DNA of 64,000 nucleotides from Brachypodium distachyon (GCF_000005505.3 NC_016132.3:22496501-22560500), one strand, 5' to 3'; counted from the stretch's first letter, positions 1 to 12,410 are shown. Translations and numbers: made by a program. The notes: generated by a model from the sequence alone, not told the origin.

Positions 1-1327
1 GAGATGGAGTTGGCCGTGGAGCGCGCCAAGAGGAACGGCGGCCTCGGCGCGTCCGTGTCGTCCAAGGGCCTCCCGAAGGCGTTCGTCGTGGTGGGCATCA
101 ACACGGCCTTCAGCAGCAAGAAGCGCCGGGACTCGCTCCGGGACACCTGGGTTCCCAGAGGGGACAAGCTGCGGCGGCTGGAGAAGGAGAAGGGGATCGT
201 GGTGCGGTTCGTGATCGGGCACAGCGCGACGCCCGGCGGTGCGCTGGACCGCGCCATCGACGTGGAGGATGCGGAGACGAGGGACTTCATGCGCCTCGAC
301 CATGTGGAGGGCTACCACGAGCTGTCGTCCAAGACCAGGATCTACTTCACCGCCGCCGTCGCCACCTGGGACGCCGCCTTCTACGTCAAGGTCGACGACG
401 ACGTCCACGTCAACCTAGGTACGCCACGCAAGCACGTTCAGAAACCGAGAGTATTATATACTCCATGTGCGTGCGTGATTTCACCCATCTGGATCTGGTC
501 GTCGTGAGTTTTGCAGGGATGCTGACGAGCAGGCTCGCCCGGTACAGGACGACGCCGAGGGTCTACGTGGGCTGCATGAAGTCCGGCCCAGTTCTGTCGC
601 AGAAGTAAGCGCACTATACAAAGCACAAGAAAATTAATCTGCATTGTCCTGATGTTTACTGAGAACTGTTACAAATTATCTCGCATGCGTGTCTTTGTGT
701 GGCAGGGGCGTCAAGTACCACGAGCCAGAGTCGTGGAAGTTCGGGGACGAAGGGAACAAGTACTTCCGCCACGCCACCGGCCAGATCTACGCCATCTCCA
801 GGGACCTCGCCTCCTACATCTCCATTAACCAGTACGCAAGCATGCATGATCACAACATGTGCATTGCCTGATATTTACATGAACTAACCGTTTGCCCGAT
901 TTGTGTTTCGCCTGGAGGCCGATACTGCACCGGTTCGCGAACGAGGACGTCTCGCTGGGGGCCTGGCTGATCGGGCTCGAGGTGGAGCACATTGACGACC
1001 GGAGCCTCTGCTGTGCCACGCCCCCAGGTGCGCTGCTGGATCGCTCTGTAGTAGTTTCAATCGATCGATCAATCAATGTCGCTACGATGCAGAGGAATGG
1101 TTAGGATCTACAGTACTCTACTTCGTAATTAGGAAGCACGATCTGATTTGTGTTTTCTTCCTCGCTTGCTTGCAGACTGCGAGTGGAAGAAGCAGGCCGG
1201 GAACGTGTGCGCGGCGTCCTTCGACTGGTCGTGCAGCGGCATCTGCAAGTCGGTGGACCGGATGAGGGCCATCCACAGCGCCTGCGGCGAGGGCGACGGA
1301 GCCGTCTGGAACTTCGCGGCGGCCTGA
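1..1327 (+). CDS. Beta-1,3-galactosyltransferase (GT31), 5'-truncated by window edge
   Basis: Five coding exons are visible: 1-418, 517-604, 706-831, 918-1027 and 1176-1327, each flanked by GT..AG and joining in frame; the reading frame is already open at base 1, so the N-terminus (signal anchor and probably a DUF4094 region) lies upstream. The first exon holds the GT31 galactosyltransferase core: a SLRDTW block, then VRFVIGHS, then [12 protein letters not shown] with the DDD metal/UDP-sugar site. Later exons give [11 protein letters not shown], a [11 protein letters not shown] stretch, FANEDVSLG (the conserved ED.S.G loop) and a Cys-rich tail ([18 protein letters not shown]) typical of plant B3GALT/GALT31-type enzymes. 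Family members are Golgi type II membrane proteins that add beta-1,3-galactose, notably to arabinogalactan proteins. Which paralogue this is cannot be decided from the sequence. The stop is TGA at 1325-1327. Confidence 0.95.
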
Positions 1328-2210
1328 GACTCACACGATGGCCCCTCCAGCCAGACAGAATGCATGCATGCTGCTAGCTGCAAGCGGTCGACCGACCAAG
1401 CTAGCTTTATTTGTTGTTAAGGGTTTAATTTTGTGAGACTTCTGATCGACTTATAACTAGCAGAAACGTAGCGTTTTGAGAGCTGAGTGTGTGGTGGTTT
1501 GCACCACGTGCTCTATGGTGATCAAGATCGTGTTCTTTACTTGTTTTTTTGAAGCTTAATTTGGAAGGTCGCAAGACTTGGCTGGTGCCGCTCCTCCTCC
1601 CCAAATTTCATGATTTGTACTGTCCTTGCTGTTGGATTTCATGTCCGGGCTTAACAAGGCTTGCCTGCTTCTATATATCCCATGTTCCCGGAATATTCCT
1701 TGCCATGTTCCCTTGCTTTTAACAGCCAAGAAAATTTATTCAACTTTCGAGACCTGCAATTAACGTATGGACAGAACGGTTCGTGGGCTCATGGGAAGAG
1801 AAACGGTCAGGAGCGAGAGAATTGAAGGGGAGAGATTGATCGACGGCGTTCGCTCTTTAGTCTCCCGAAACGAACGATCTATTGGCCATAAGATTGAGAA
1901 AATTGTGCCTGAGATCGTGCCACGTGTCTTTGACGGTGCCAACTTTAGTTTGTTTTTCGACGAGGCAACTTCAGTTATGTGCGAGTGGCAACTTTACCCC
2001 GTCGCAACAGAAGGTACCGTTAGGGAGCGAACATTTAGTAATGTGGGGTTGCAATTTTAGTTTTGGAGGTGACAACTTTAGCGTATGAGGGTGACAACTT
2101 TAGTCTATGACGGTGGCAACTTCAATGCGTTGCGGATGGTACTTGAGCGAACTTTCGCTCTCCAACTTTAAAGAAGTTATGAGGACTATTGTATCTTCAC
2201 GTCTTTAACA
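1328..2210. other. Intergenic, with a degenerate CAACTTTAG-type repeat tract
   Basis: 3' UTR and downstream DNA of the galactosyltransferase gene. From about 1935 to 2135 a short motif resembling GGCAACTTTAG recurs at irregular 20-50 bp spacing (for example near 1939, 1963, 1987, 2073, 2094 and 2115). It is a diverged tandem array of unknown origin. The short open frames here show no recognisable protein. Confidence 0.5.
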
Positions 2211-2307
2211 TACTCCCTCTGATCCAAAATAAATGTCTCGGAATTAGTACAACTTCGTACTAAGTTAGTACAAATTCTGATACACTTATTATGGATCGGA
2301 GGAAGTA
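2211..2307. mobile_element. Stowaway-type MITE
   Basis: A 97-bp unit including TA target duplications at both ends. The left terminus CTCCCTCTGATCC pairs with the right terminus GGATCGGAGGAAG as an imperfect terminal inverted repeat. Size, TA duplication and CTCCCTC-type ends fit the Stowaway (Tc1/mariner-derived) MITEs common in grasses. It has no coding capacity. Confidence 0.85.
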
Positions 2308-5300
2308 CAATTTTTTTATTTTCTATCTCACAGTATTTGTATGAGTATGTTTTGTTGTAATTATGTTGTTTAGTTTGGTTTTAGATGTGCACATGTGTTA
2401 AACTTTCTTCGTCACCTCTTGTTTTCTCTGCATCTGCATCAAACTTTTCCATCTCCTCTCCGCTTTGTATTTGTACCTCTTCATCTCTTTCTCAAACAGC
2501 TCTGCCGCCCTACCGAATGGGAGGCACACCATTTCTTGTCAGTGTTGCTAGCCTCTTCCGGATGACAGATGACATTTTGTGTGTAAGTGTTGCATTGTGC
2601 GCATGGCTCGTCAACTTTATGTTGTTTTGTGAGTTTGTGTTTGTTCAAAGCAATATGTATATCCTCCATTTGCATTAGTTGGTACAATTCTTCTCTTCTA
2701 TATTAAATCTTTTTTTCCCAAAACTTAGCAGCGGGTGACTAATTTGATTGACTCACTTTTTTTTGTGGGTTACACAAATGAAAAAAAAGTGCATACACAA
2801 TAAATGTTTTATCTGCTATTTTGTACTGTTGTTAATGTAACATATCTACATTGAGAAGTCTTTTTTTTATTATGTCAAATATCTACTTGATCTTTCTAGG
2901 TCGGTAATTATAGTGATATCTGTGAAATAAAAAATGGAACTATATAGGATATATCATGAGATTTACTAGATAGAAATGCACTGGAAAAATATCATTTTAG
3001 TGCCTCTCGAACTCGATTTATGGCTTTTTATATAAGATGACATGTACCCTTTACTTGTAATAGAAACATTAGAGTACCAATATGTAATGTTCCATTATGC
3101 AAGCAACCATGTATGAACGATGCTACTTCATATGATATCAACAATTTTTTGAATAATGTTACTTCAAGTAATAAAATATTATCCAATGTCTATGAATTTA
3201 TAATTATTGAAAACATATATAAATACCTATGGAGTGCAGTACTGTAACATGAAACAAGAGCATAAAGAAAAAAAATCTGAAACATGAAACTGGAACATCG
3301 AGTAATCCATTTGTCTATTTAAAAAATATAACATAACATGATTGCTTAGTACTCCATTTGGTTTATGTTTTCTATTTCATTGTTGTACTCCAACATTGAA
3401 ATGCAGAAATTTAGTTTCTGAATTTTATTGGCTGTCTCCAGAATAAGCTTCAAGCTGTTTGTATGCTGTTTTATTTCACGAACCTCCAGAGTCCCCGAAC
3501 ACGTTTTCAGCTAAATTTGCAACTAACATGCAATTTCCTTCCTAGTGCCTTAATATTTCACCCCATTTGGATCTTCTGAACAATGTAAAACAACTAACCT
3601 GCAGCTCTTTTCCTAGTGGCTTAATAGTCCTTTTTTTGATAAGTGAGATTGTAGATATACTTAATAGATCAATGTTATCCCTCTTGTGTCCATATTTTAC
3701 TCTTTTTTTTCGAAGCGAGACATCTACACCTTTTGCAATTTGATGTTAAGCCTCATTGTAAATCATATAATCTATTGTACACTTGTTTTCAAAAGTGAAG
3801 CAACAGGTTCTTTGTCTTTTAACTATAATTTTCGTATTTTGTTGAGTGAATATGTGTTTATTTGGGAGGTCTGTTCTTTTTTGCTGCTCCAAACATGCAA
3901 AATTAGAGCAATTGATGACTTAATTGTAAGGTCTTTTTGTGAACGCGCCCACGACAATCTTTACGGCATGGAGGGAGTACCAGCCTAACAAGCCATCGTG
4001 CTTCGCCTGGTGCTAGAGTTAAACTGTCGATTCTTCAATCCTTTCTGTTTATTTGTCCGTCCGAGCTTCATTTACTCGCGCAAATGTACTCAATAAATCA
4101 ATTTGTTCGCCGTAAGCCTAGCTTGCTACCGATGTGCTAGGAACTCATTTCATGGCCGTAGCTACACTGTAGCCGTGTTATGATTCTGCTAGGTGCGTCC
4201 GTCATCAATGCGTTGATCATCAACGTACTGATGGTGATCAAGCACGCATACGATATACTCACAGATTAAAATTTGCATCTTGAATTTTATGCTTTTGCAA
4301 TTATTTGCATTTTTTTCCCACTCATGACTAAATCCTAACTCGGCCTCTGCATGTATGACCTATTGATTAGTCCGGCTGAAGTTATCCCTCAAACAAATGA
4401 TTAAAGAAGGTGATTCTCTCTTTTCATGCAAGTTTGCACTAAATCCATGACAAATAATATGTACATTTTGTTTTGACAAATCATGATTGGTCTACATCAA
4501 GAATAAGCTCGATTAGATCTTGTAACCAGGCAACAAAAACTTTAGTGATCCGTTTAACACAGAAATTGAGCGGAAAGCTCCAAGTGAACCTTCGCTACTT
4601 TTTTGTGCAACAGTATCATGTATGACTTATTGATTCTTTCAAGCTGAAGAAATCCCTCAAACAAATGATTAAAGAAGGTGATATTGTTTTTGACAGAGAT
4701 TTTGACAAGGGAAAGGAAAGTGGGAGCGAATCGGTTTTGAGGGGTGTGCGATTGATGAAATACTATCAGTTCTGAGCAGCTGAAGTTGGGTCTCCTCCCT
4801 TGTTCTTGTTGGCATAAAACACAGGTGTAGTCCAGGATATGACCCTTCTTCGTTTTTCCGTAATTGCTTACTGCACTTATGCTGACGACGGCCTTTCGAA
4901 TCCTGGACGGACCAAATTTCGCTTTTCCGTAATTAGTTCTCGTAAAGCTGACGCGGCGAGTAGTACAGTCCGACGAGCTAATCCACTTCCACCATCAGAT
5001 CACATTCACACCCCCACAAGGGTCCAAAATGACGTCGCTCAGCAGGGTCCTCCGTAAGTTGATGAATTCAAGCAGCTGAGCCGGAGTGCTGATCCTATCG
5101 AGTATCGACGGACTCTTATCCAACTTCCATTTATAGTTTGTTAGTGCCGTTAACGGTGCGTCGCGTGACGTTTGTGCTCAGTGCAGGCGGTAGCTGTAGC
5201 TTTCGATTCTCCACAAGGACAAGTATGACTATGAGAGTTGCTGGCCGGGCTCGACACGTTTTCAGCTAAGCGGGCCACGTCGTTTCCCTCCTGGTCCTCC

Positions 5301-5664
5301 TATGATCATATCCCCATTCCAAGCCTAACTGAATCGCCAGCATCCGATTGCCTGAGTGGTCGGAGTGTTTGAGACGAACGGCCGTGCCGCCGGATTACGT
5401 CCAAATCAAGAGAGAGCACGAACTAGAACAATCGGAGCAGGCACGCCGGAGAAAGACGAAGAGTTTGTTTCGAACATTTGTTACTTCTCAGCCTGGATTA
5501 CAACATTTCAACAACGAAACAGCCTACAAACAAACAAGGCTGCGCGAAATATGCATCCATCTATTTACATCTCAAGCAAGAGTTTGCCGCTGCCCTCCAG
5601 AGTCCCCGAACCGCTGCAAAATCAAGACCAGTCCCTCCCCGGCGCGCGACCGGCCGTCAGCCCG
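2308..5664. other. Intergenic region, no gene recognised
   Basis: About 3.3 kb of mainly AT-rich DNA up to about 4.7 kb, then more mixed sequence toward the stop codon of the minus-strand PB1 gene at 5665. The part next to the gene, down to roughly 5.5 kb, probably includes its 3' UTR. A phrase around CAAACAAATGATTAAAGAAGGTGAT occurs at both about 4391 and 4658, so a short segment is locally duplicated. The small open frames have no recognisable domains. Confidence 0.45.
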
Positions 5665-6950
5665 TCAGTCCCATATCGTCGCCGTCTTCTTCGGCGTCTG
5701 CATCTCGCCATACGTCGGCGCACCGACCCTCGTGACGGGACGACCCGACCGGAGTGCCGGCACCATTGGAGCCGCCATGTAGCTGCTGCCACCCCTGGCA
5801 TAGCCGCGCGGCGCGTCGTATCTCCCGGCCCCGCCGCCATGGAGCGGCACGGGCACCGGCACTGGCGCTGGAGCGTACTGGTGCTGCTGTGGGTGGCGGT
5901 AATGGCTGCTGTAGTTGCTGCCCTGCGAGATGAGAGGACTGGCCGCCGCGTGCACTGGCGAGCTGCTCATGTACCCAGACAGGCCGCCGTCTTCCCCGGC
6001 GTGCTGGTTGAATTGCTGCAGGGTCCCGTTCAGGCCGCCGAGATTGGGCGAGCTCCGGACACGCTGCATCCCGCCCGCGCGGAACACGGGCTGCTGCTCG
6101 GCCACGATGTTGGGTGCGCGCGGGGAATTCCCCGCCGAGACGACGCCGTTGGGCTGGTCCGGGTACGGCGGGCTCCCGTTGGGCGTCGACGGCACCGTGG
6201 CCACGTAGCGATCGGGCTGGAAGTGGTGGCCATGGCGGTGCTGCTGCTGCTGGAGCTGGTGATATTGCTGCTGGCTGCGGGCGTAGCTTGCGTGACGGGA
6301 GGAGGATGATGAGGAAATGCTGGCGGCGGCGGCTGGCGAGACGAAGGCGTGCTGCGGCGGTGGCGACGACGCGAAGACGTAGACGCGGAAGCGCGGCGAG
6401 GCCGACGGCGACCGCTTGGCTTCGAAGCGGTCGTACTCGTCTAGCATGTGTACCAGGTCCTCGTCGCAGGTGACGGACACCAGCACGTCGAGGTCCTCCG
6501 AGAGGAGCTGGTACTTGATGGCCGCCACCTCCGTCCTGAACATCTCCTCCACCTTCTTCTTCAGATCTGCACGCGGACGGCCGGGGGACAGAAGAAGATT
6601 TAAGCGCGACATTACATCAACAAGAAGCACAGGCAAAGAAAGGGATTCTGGAAACCATGAGCACTTGAGCAGTACTTACTGGCGAAGGGGATGGAGCGGT
6701 GCACGGCGAGGACTCGGGTCTCGCCCCCAATGTACTTGAGGGCGCCGTCGGACGGCCGGGGCATGATGCGGCCGCCGAAGCTGCAGAGGATCTTGAAGCG
6801 CACGCCGCCGCTGACTGCTCCTCCTCCTCCTCTTGCTCCTCCTCCTCCCCCTCTGCCGCCGCCGCTGGCGCTGCTGCAGACACTGCTGGGGGAAAGATGC
6901 ACATCGTCGTCGGTCGTCGCGCCCTCAGACTCGGCGCTCATCGCCGCCAT
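5665..6950 (-). CDS. PB1 (octicosapeptide/Phox/Bem1p) domain protein
   Basis: Two coding exons on the minus strand, 6680-6950 and 5665-6566, with a GT-AG intron between; the joined product is 390 aa. After a low-complexity Ser/Gly/Asp leader (residues 1-50) the PB1 domain spans about 51-155: RFKILCSFGGRIMPRPSDG, then YIGGETRVLAV, then a VTCDEDLVHMLDEYDRF acidic block resembling the OPCA motif, ending RFRVYVF. The rest is a long Gln/Ser/Pro/Gly-rich tail expected to be disordered. PB1 domains mediate protein-protein contacts; many plant members of this two-exon type have no known function. The start at 6950 was chosen because its context is good (ACG ATG GCG) and the extension upstream shows no conserved sequence. 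The intron splits the PB1 domain. Confidence 0.9.
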
Positions 6951-7053
6951 CGTGTTTTCTATCTCGGGCAGGATCTTGGATGTGTATATGTTCTTGTTCG
7001 AAGGAAGGAAATAGATGCTGATCACGCAAATAAATGCTGAGTACTGTATGGAC

Positions 7054-7760
7054 CTGCGCAAAAATGGCAGTATTTTATAAATACGGAGTACCATATTTTA
7101 TCGATGGAAATGCACAGATTAATCTCAAATCTAAAAAAACTTATTCCAAAAACCGAATCATCCAAGGATGATGCTTATCCCGTAATGTATGAACCCTTCG
7201 AAGCAAAGTGCCCGAATAAATTTCATCACTACGATGGTCAAAAAGAGTAATCTTTTACTCTTTTATCAAAAAAAAAGAGGAAGATTCTGAAAGCTACCGG
7301 CACTTTACCATCAAACATGAAGACATGATACGTCCTATGAATTCAACGGAGATGTTTACACTGGCACAGCAATCAATCGCGGTCGTTAGTTCGGGACAGG
7401 ACATGGGCACATGGCATGCCAGCCTTGCAAGTTACGGCCTTCCTAGTATACAACCGCCACGCCATTATCCTTGGAGAGACGACGAAAAGAAGAAGTCTTG
7501 TTTTCGCAATTCTTTTTTCTAGAGGTTCGCAATTTACTTGTGGAAGCAAGGAATCGATCAGATAGCGTTTAACAGTTCAAACCTATAGTCAGATGGGGCT
7601 GAAAGAACCGCCGGCCCGCCGATGAACTAAAGATCCCAAATCGAAAAAACTGGCAGAAGAAGAAGAGGAAGACGAAAAGAAGCAACCAACCAATCAGACG
7701 GGGAAGAGAAACAAACGAAACGGCGGGGGAGGAAAAAGGAAGCGAATGGTAGGTACTCAC
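7054..7760 (-). other. Probable 5' UTR intron of the PB1 gene
   Basis: On the minus strand a good donor (CTGAG|GTGAGTACC, exon ending at 7761) and an acceptor (TTTTTGCGCAG, exon resuming at 7053) bracket 707 bp upstream of the PB1 start codon. Long 5' UTR introns are common in this kind of plant gene. The GA- and CT-rich stretch at about 7761-8170 would then be the first, non-coding exon and core promoter; no clear TATA box was seen. This is an inference from splice-site shape only. Confidence 0.5.
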
Positions 7761-8170
7761 CTCAGAAGGAACGAAAGGGAGGAAATTTCTAATCCAACCA
7801 ACCGGGCAGTAATGGAAGACGGCCAGCAAGAAGTAATATCCGTCTGGGATCGATCGAATCAAGCTAGACAACGAACGGGGTGGGGGGCGACGGGCGAGCG
7901 AGAGAGGGAGAGAGCCCCGCTACTTATTCGTGCGGGATTGACCAATCTTCTTCCATTCGGGGAGGAAGGAAGAGAGGACTGACCAACCAATCTCTCTTCT
8001 TCCCTCTGCGCGAGGAGAAGAGGAGAAAGGGGTTGGGGGGGAGGGGAGGAAAGAGGTCGACGACGCGCCGGCCGCGGATAGGCTGGGGGCGCACGCGGGG
8101 GATTTCAGGGCGGACCGGCGCCCTGGATCTGAGGAGCCGCAGCCTATTCTCGGGGGTTTTCTCCGGACGT

Positions 8171-8859
8171 GGGCCGCTCAGCTAAATCCCGTCTCTCCGC
8201 GTGCCCGTGCCCGTGCCGTGCGCCATCGAGCCTGTCGGTTAAGCAAATCCGTCGTTTCGGCCTTCGGGTCGCCTAACTTGCCCCGCTTCGTCGGGGTCGC
8301 GAATATTCCAAGGGGTTTCCGTCCCGTGTTGGCATGTGCGAGCTGCCGACCCCGTCTCTCTGGCCCTGTCGACAGGCCGCGAGTTGGCGGCAGGAACTTG
8401 GACGGAACGGCTCGGCACGTGTCGTCCGTAGGGACAATGTGGGAGTGCAACGCTTTGGCGCGTCCATATTATCTTCCGTCCTTGCGATGTGTGCCATAGA
8501 ACAGACGGATAGCTACTGCGTCGGATGGTATTCTCGTACGACGCGCCGATTGCTGCGTAGAACAGACGGATGCTGCTGCGTCGGACCGGCTTCGCGGGAT
8601 GTGTACGTGCGGGTTCTGATTCTCCAGGCCTGTTTTGTTTGTGCGCAGCGTTGTCGACGGTAGACTAGTTAAGCTGTCAACACTCAACAGCGTTTTGTTT
8701 CCCACGGCAGTTTGCGATACCGGCGTACTAGTTCCTTTCTTTGCTTGCATAGTCAACCCCGTTCTCGCGGACGGCTCGTTGGTGGCAGCCTGGCAGGCTT
8801 ATTTTGTAAACTTTTTTTTTCCATAAAGCAAGTGTTTGATGTGGGATTAATTTTTTTTA
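8171..8859. other. Intergenic, GC-rich, upstream of the PB1 gene
   Basis: Likely the distal promoter region of the minus-strand PB1 gene. A local duplication is visible: GAACAGACGGATnGCTnCTGCGTCGGA occurs near 8500 and again near 8560. No gene is recognised. Confidence 0.4.
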
Positions 8860-9349
8860 GGAAATTACATTACATGCAGACTTGGCAGCGATGTTCAGTT
8901 TCATCCATTAACTTGAAGACCTTTCACATGACTCACTAAACTTGACAGCTTTGCTCATTTTAGTCCAAATGGTCAGATTCGGACGAAATTCGGTTATGAT
9001 GGCATGTGACGTGGATCTAACCGTTCAAGTAGCCACCGCCGAACCCATCGACGAAGTCATTCGCTTGGACACCGCGTATGCCGGCCCGAAGTGGCTTCAC
9101 CGGCTCCCCATTCTGGAGATTCGAGGGGGTTAAACAGAAAAGGTCCATAACCAGAAAATTGTGAAAAGCCCCCTCAGACGCCGGCCAGGTCCACGACACA
9201 TGCCAGCGTGGCCGAATTTCATCTGATTTTGGCCAATTGGATTAAAATGAACAAACCTACCAAGTTTAGTGAGTCATTTGAACAGTTTTCAAGTTATTGG
9301 ATGAAACTGAACATCACTGCCAAGTTCATGGACCTGCGGTGTAATTTCC
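8860..9349. mobile_element. Foldback MITE with ~110-bp terminal inverted repeats (Mutator-like?)
   Basis: The left arm (about 8860-8970) and right arm (about 9240-9349) are inverted copies. Both run inward from a GGAAATTAC terminus through ACTTGGCAG.GATGTTCAGTTTC, then CATCCA.TAACTTGAA, then GACTCACTAAACTTG. The middle ~270 bp is unrelated between arms. Long inverted repeats without a transposase suggest a Mutator-like non-autonomous element; no clear target duplication was found, so the superfamily is uncertain. Confidence 0.75.
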
Positions 9350-9466
9350 AACTAGCATGGTGGCCCGCACATTTCGTGCGGGCTAGACCTGATGATAGTT
9401 GTTGTATTTTTCGTGCTGATGACTTTTTCACTTTTTACCTCTTTTGAATTCTGCCATACTAGTATA

Positions 9467-9692
9467 CTCCATCTGGTCGGGTTTATAAGGTCCACACGGG
9501 ATTTTATAACGGACTTTGACGAAACATTACTTGGTAATACGACGTTATTGCGACACAAAAGAGATATCGTTGTATCTGTATTGGAAAACTCAATAAATAG
9601 TATAACGTTTATATACCTACATTTTTTGTATAATTGTTCGTCAAAGTTGGCACAAAATTCAGTGCAGGTCCTATAAATCCGAATGGAGGGAG
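9467..9692. mobile_element. Stowaway-type MITE inside the Helitron
   Basis: Termini CTCCATCTGG.CGGGTTTATAAG and its inverted counterpart CTATAAATCCGAATGGAGGGAG, with TA on both sides (9465-9466 and 9693-9694). Length 226 bp, non-coding. It lies about 115 bp inside the reversed Helitron 3' end and so inserted after, or moved with, that element. Confidence 0.8.
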
Positions 9693-11907
9693 TATAATTC
9701 ACGGATACTCGATTTTGTCCGATACGTATATATTCGTCATATTCTTAATTCTAAAATCGAAAACATGATATTTGTATACCTAAGGGCTTTCACGGCATGC
9801 CAAAAGCCAAATTTGTCACATTGGCCCAAAAGCCAAACTGCATATTCTCCGTTGAAACCAAATTTGATGCTAAATTTTAATTTTCCTGCACTGCAGATAA
9901 TGCCAAACCTGCATGTAGATGGGACCCACAAAACAATGAATTAATTAATCATTTCCCTTATCTCTTCTTCTTCCCAACCTCACTTTCCCATCAAATTCTC
10001 AGACCACAACTCCGCTAGCGCCCCACTTCAACAGCCCCGCTCAAGGCCCTTACCTCCTCCGCTCCTTCGCCGCGCGGCCTCTGCACCACCTCCGCCCCTC
10101 CTGCGCACGCCATGCACTATGTCCGCTAGTGCCCCTACGCCGCGCTCGCCCAAAAGTGCCTCCGCCCATCTGCGTGCACCCCTACACGGCCTCCCCTTGT
10201 GTCCAGCACCCCTGTGAAGGCTCTAAGGGATATAGTTCCATACCTCAATTGTGAAATCCCTCCCGAGAGCCTCTCATTTCCCAAATCTTCTAGGCGGCCA
10301 GGCCACGGTCACCACAGTACTCCCACCCTTGTCCGTCGCTCTGTTGCTGCTCTGCTTGGCGTCTCCCGCCATTGCTTCCTACTATTAGTTTTTTTTAGAG
10401 GTTCAGCTGAACGTAACATCAAAAGAACGATTTGTAGGACTCGTACATATCATATCTAACGGCTGTACATAATTGGGGTGATGTGGATCAACGTGGAAGC
10501 TCCCCGGTACCCCTCATATTGCTTGTAGGAATCGTAGATCTCATATCTAACGTCTAGAAATAATTGGTGTGACCCCTTCAGATTGCGCGGCTAAACTTAT
10601 ATAATGAATTATTTGATTTCTTATATCTTCTACTTAACCAAAATATGTATAGCTTTTTCATTTGTTTTTCGTGAAGACAAATCTTCTGAGATGATAAGAT
10701 GGAATATTGTGCATCATTAGCTAGATTAATTCAATAACACATTATATTGTAGATTAGCTTGTCATTATATTTTTTTAGCAACAGATTTGTATTTTATTAA
10801 CATTATCTGCAATATAAAAGCGTTGAGCATGAATAAGGAACTTATGTGTTGGCTATATTTCACTTTGTGCGATATTATTTTATATAATTTTTAAAATTAC
10901 TTTTCGACATGGATCACAGATTTATATATTTTTAGTATTTAATTATTGTTTTGGACGGATGGTGCGACAAGCAGCATCCCTTGCGAGCAGGCGCGCGGTG
11001 CCGCGAGTGAGCAAGGTGGCGCCCGACGGCGGCTGATGGAACGTTGTAGCGGCCGTGGATCACGGCAGCAAGGACCTAATGGGGTCTCGACGATGACGGA
11101 TCACGACAGCAGTGGCCGATGGTGCTGGGGCGGCTGATCAAAGCGGGCATGCAAGCTGCATGGCCGCCGTGCTGCAACGCTTCAAGCATTTGCATGGGTT
11201 GCCTGTGCAAAGACGAAGATTAGACCACTAATTACCACCGAACTCTTAGATGCCACTTCGTTAAATCGCCAATTACCACTTAATGTAAAAAAAAAGTTAA
11301 TAATGACAGGATCCAACAGAATAATCGTTGGGTCAACAACTCTCAGTTCCAACGATCAGAATAAGTGAGGTGACTTGGATCAACGTGATGCCTTCCTCGG
11401 TACCCCTCATATTCTTTTGAGTATATAACCAGTTTGTAGCCCAAGCGACATATCCTTCTCATTAATCTTAACTATTAAATATAAGATCCGATGGCCAATA
11501 TATATAATTCAGGTGATGTGCATCAACATGGCGTCTTCCCTCGATTCCCTAACTTTTTTTTCTTAATATAAGTTTAGGAGATTCTTTTTCTTAATCGAAC
11601 CATCTGATTTATTTGTTTTGTATCATACGGCAGAGGGAACCAATGAGATGTCCTGCGATCAGCAATCGTGTGTCAGTATTGGACATGTATTAATTCGTAT
11701 TGAGCCATAGTAGATTTTAATATATTTCGATGTTTTGTTGGTTGGCCACAAAGTAGGATTACTTGGTCTGAAATCACTTTATTGTTTATTCGTAGCCAAT
11801 CAAATATACCCTGTCATTAAATATGGGCCATTAGATACCATATCCAACGGTTAAATTATCTTGAAAGAAATATAGATATAGATTATGATTAATAGACTTA
11901 GTTTATT

Positions 11908-12139
11908 ATTTAATATTTTCATGACCTATAAAGAAAAACAATGAAAAATAATGTTGAAATCGTCGCGTAACAGAATATGTTATGTTTGGCACCATAAAAA
12001 ACAAATTTAACTTAATTGCCACTATTTAATATTTTCATGACCTGTGAAGAAAAACAATGAAAAATAATGTAGATATGTCATCGCATAACAGAGTATGTTA
12101 CATTTGGCACCATAAAAAACAAATTTAACTTAATTACCA
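11908..12139. repeat. Tandem duplication, unit 116 bp, 2 copies
   Basis: Copy one starts at 11908 and copy two at 12024. Each begins ATTTAATATTTTCATGACCT, passes through a TTTGGCACCATAAAAAAC block and ends with a TTTAACTTAATT.CCAC block. The copies differ at scattered positions and by a few bases of length. Related but more diverged units occur at about 14930 and 15270 in the second Helitron. Confidence 0.8.
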
Positions 12140-12410
12140 CCCATTATAACATATTGGGCCTATTTGGCCTGAAATCATTTTAATGTTTATTATAGCCCAT
12201 CGGATATATCTCTAATTATCGCAAATTCTACAAATTGGGCCTACTTGGGCTCGAAACCACTTTAATGTTTACTGATAGCCCATCAAACATACCCCTCATT
12301 AAATCTGGACCATTAGATATAAAATCCAACAGCCAGAATAATTGGGGTGATGTGGATCAACGTGGAGCCTCCCCTCGGTACCCCTCGTATTGCTTTTAGT
12401 ATATAATAGA

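Larger units (their letters stand above)
9352..12410 (-). mobile_element. Non-autonomous Helitron (reverse orientation), probably composite
   Basis: On the minus strand the element would end ..CATGCTAG next to a host T, 11 nt after a GC-rich hairpin (9363-9383, arms GCCCGCAC/GTGCGGGC): the Helitron 3' signature of hairpin then CTRR. At the other end, 12410, the minus strand reads TCTATTATATACTAAAAGCAAT, a plausible Helitron 5' TC terminus, flanked by T on the plus strand. Copies of the 5'-end motif also lie inside (near 10461-10530 and 11341-11430), so nested or tandem 5' ends are likely and the true boundaries may differ. No Rep/helicase reading frame is present. A Stowaway MITE is inserted at 9467-9692. 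GC-rich DNA at about 10010-10330 and 10950-11180 may be captured host sequence. Confidence 0.6.

Noticed and set aside
5356..6473. Long plus-strand open frames opposite the PB1 gene
   Set aside because: They are shadows of the GC-rich minus-strand coding exon; composition is Arg/Ala-rich and no domain is visible.
6951..7094. N-terminal extension of the PB1 protein to 7094
   Set aside because: The extra residues are not conserved-looking and cross a probable 5' UTR splice acceptor; the ATG at 6950 has better context.
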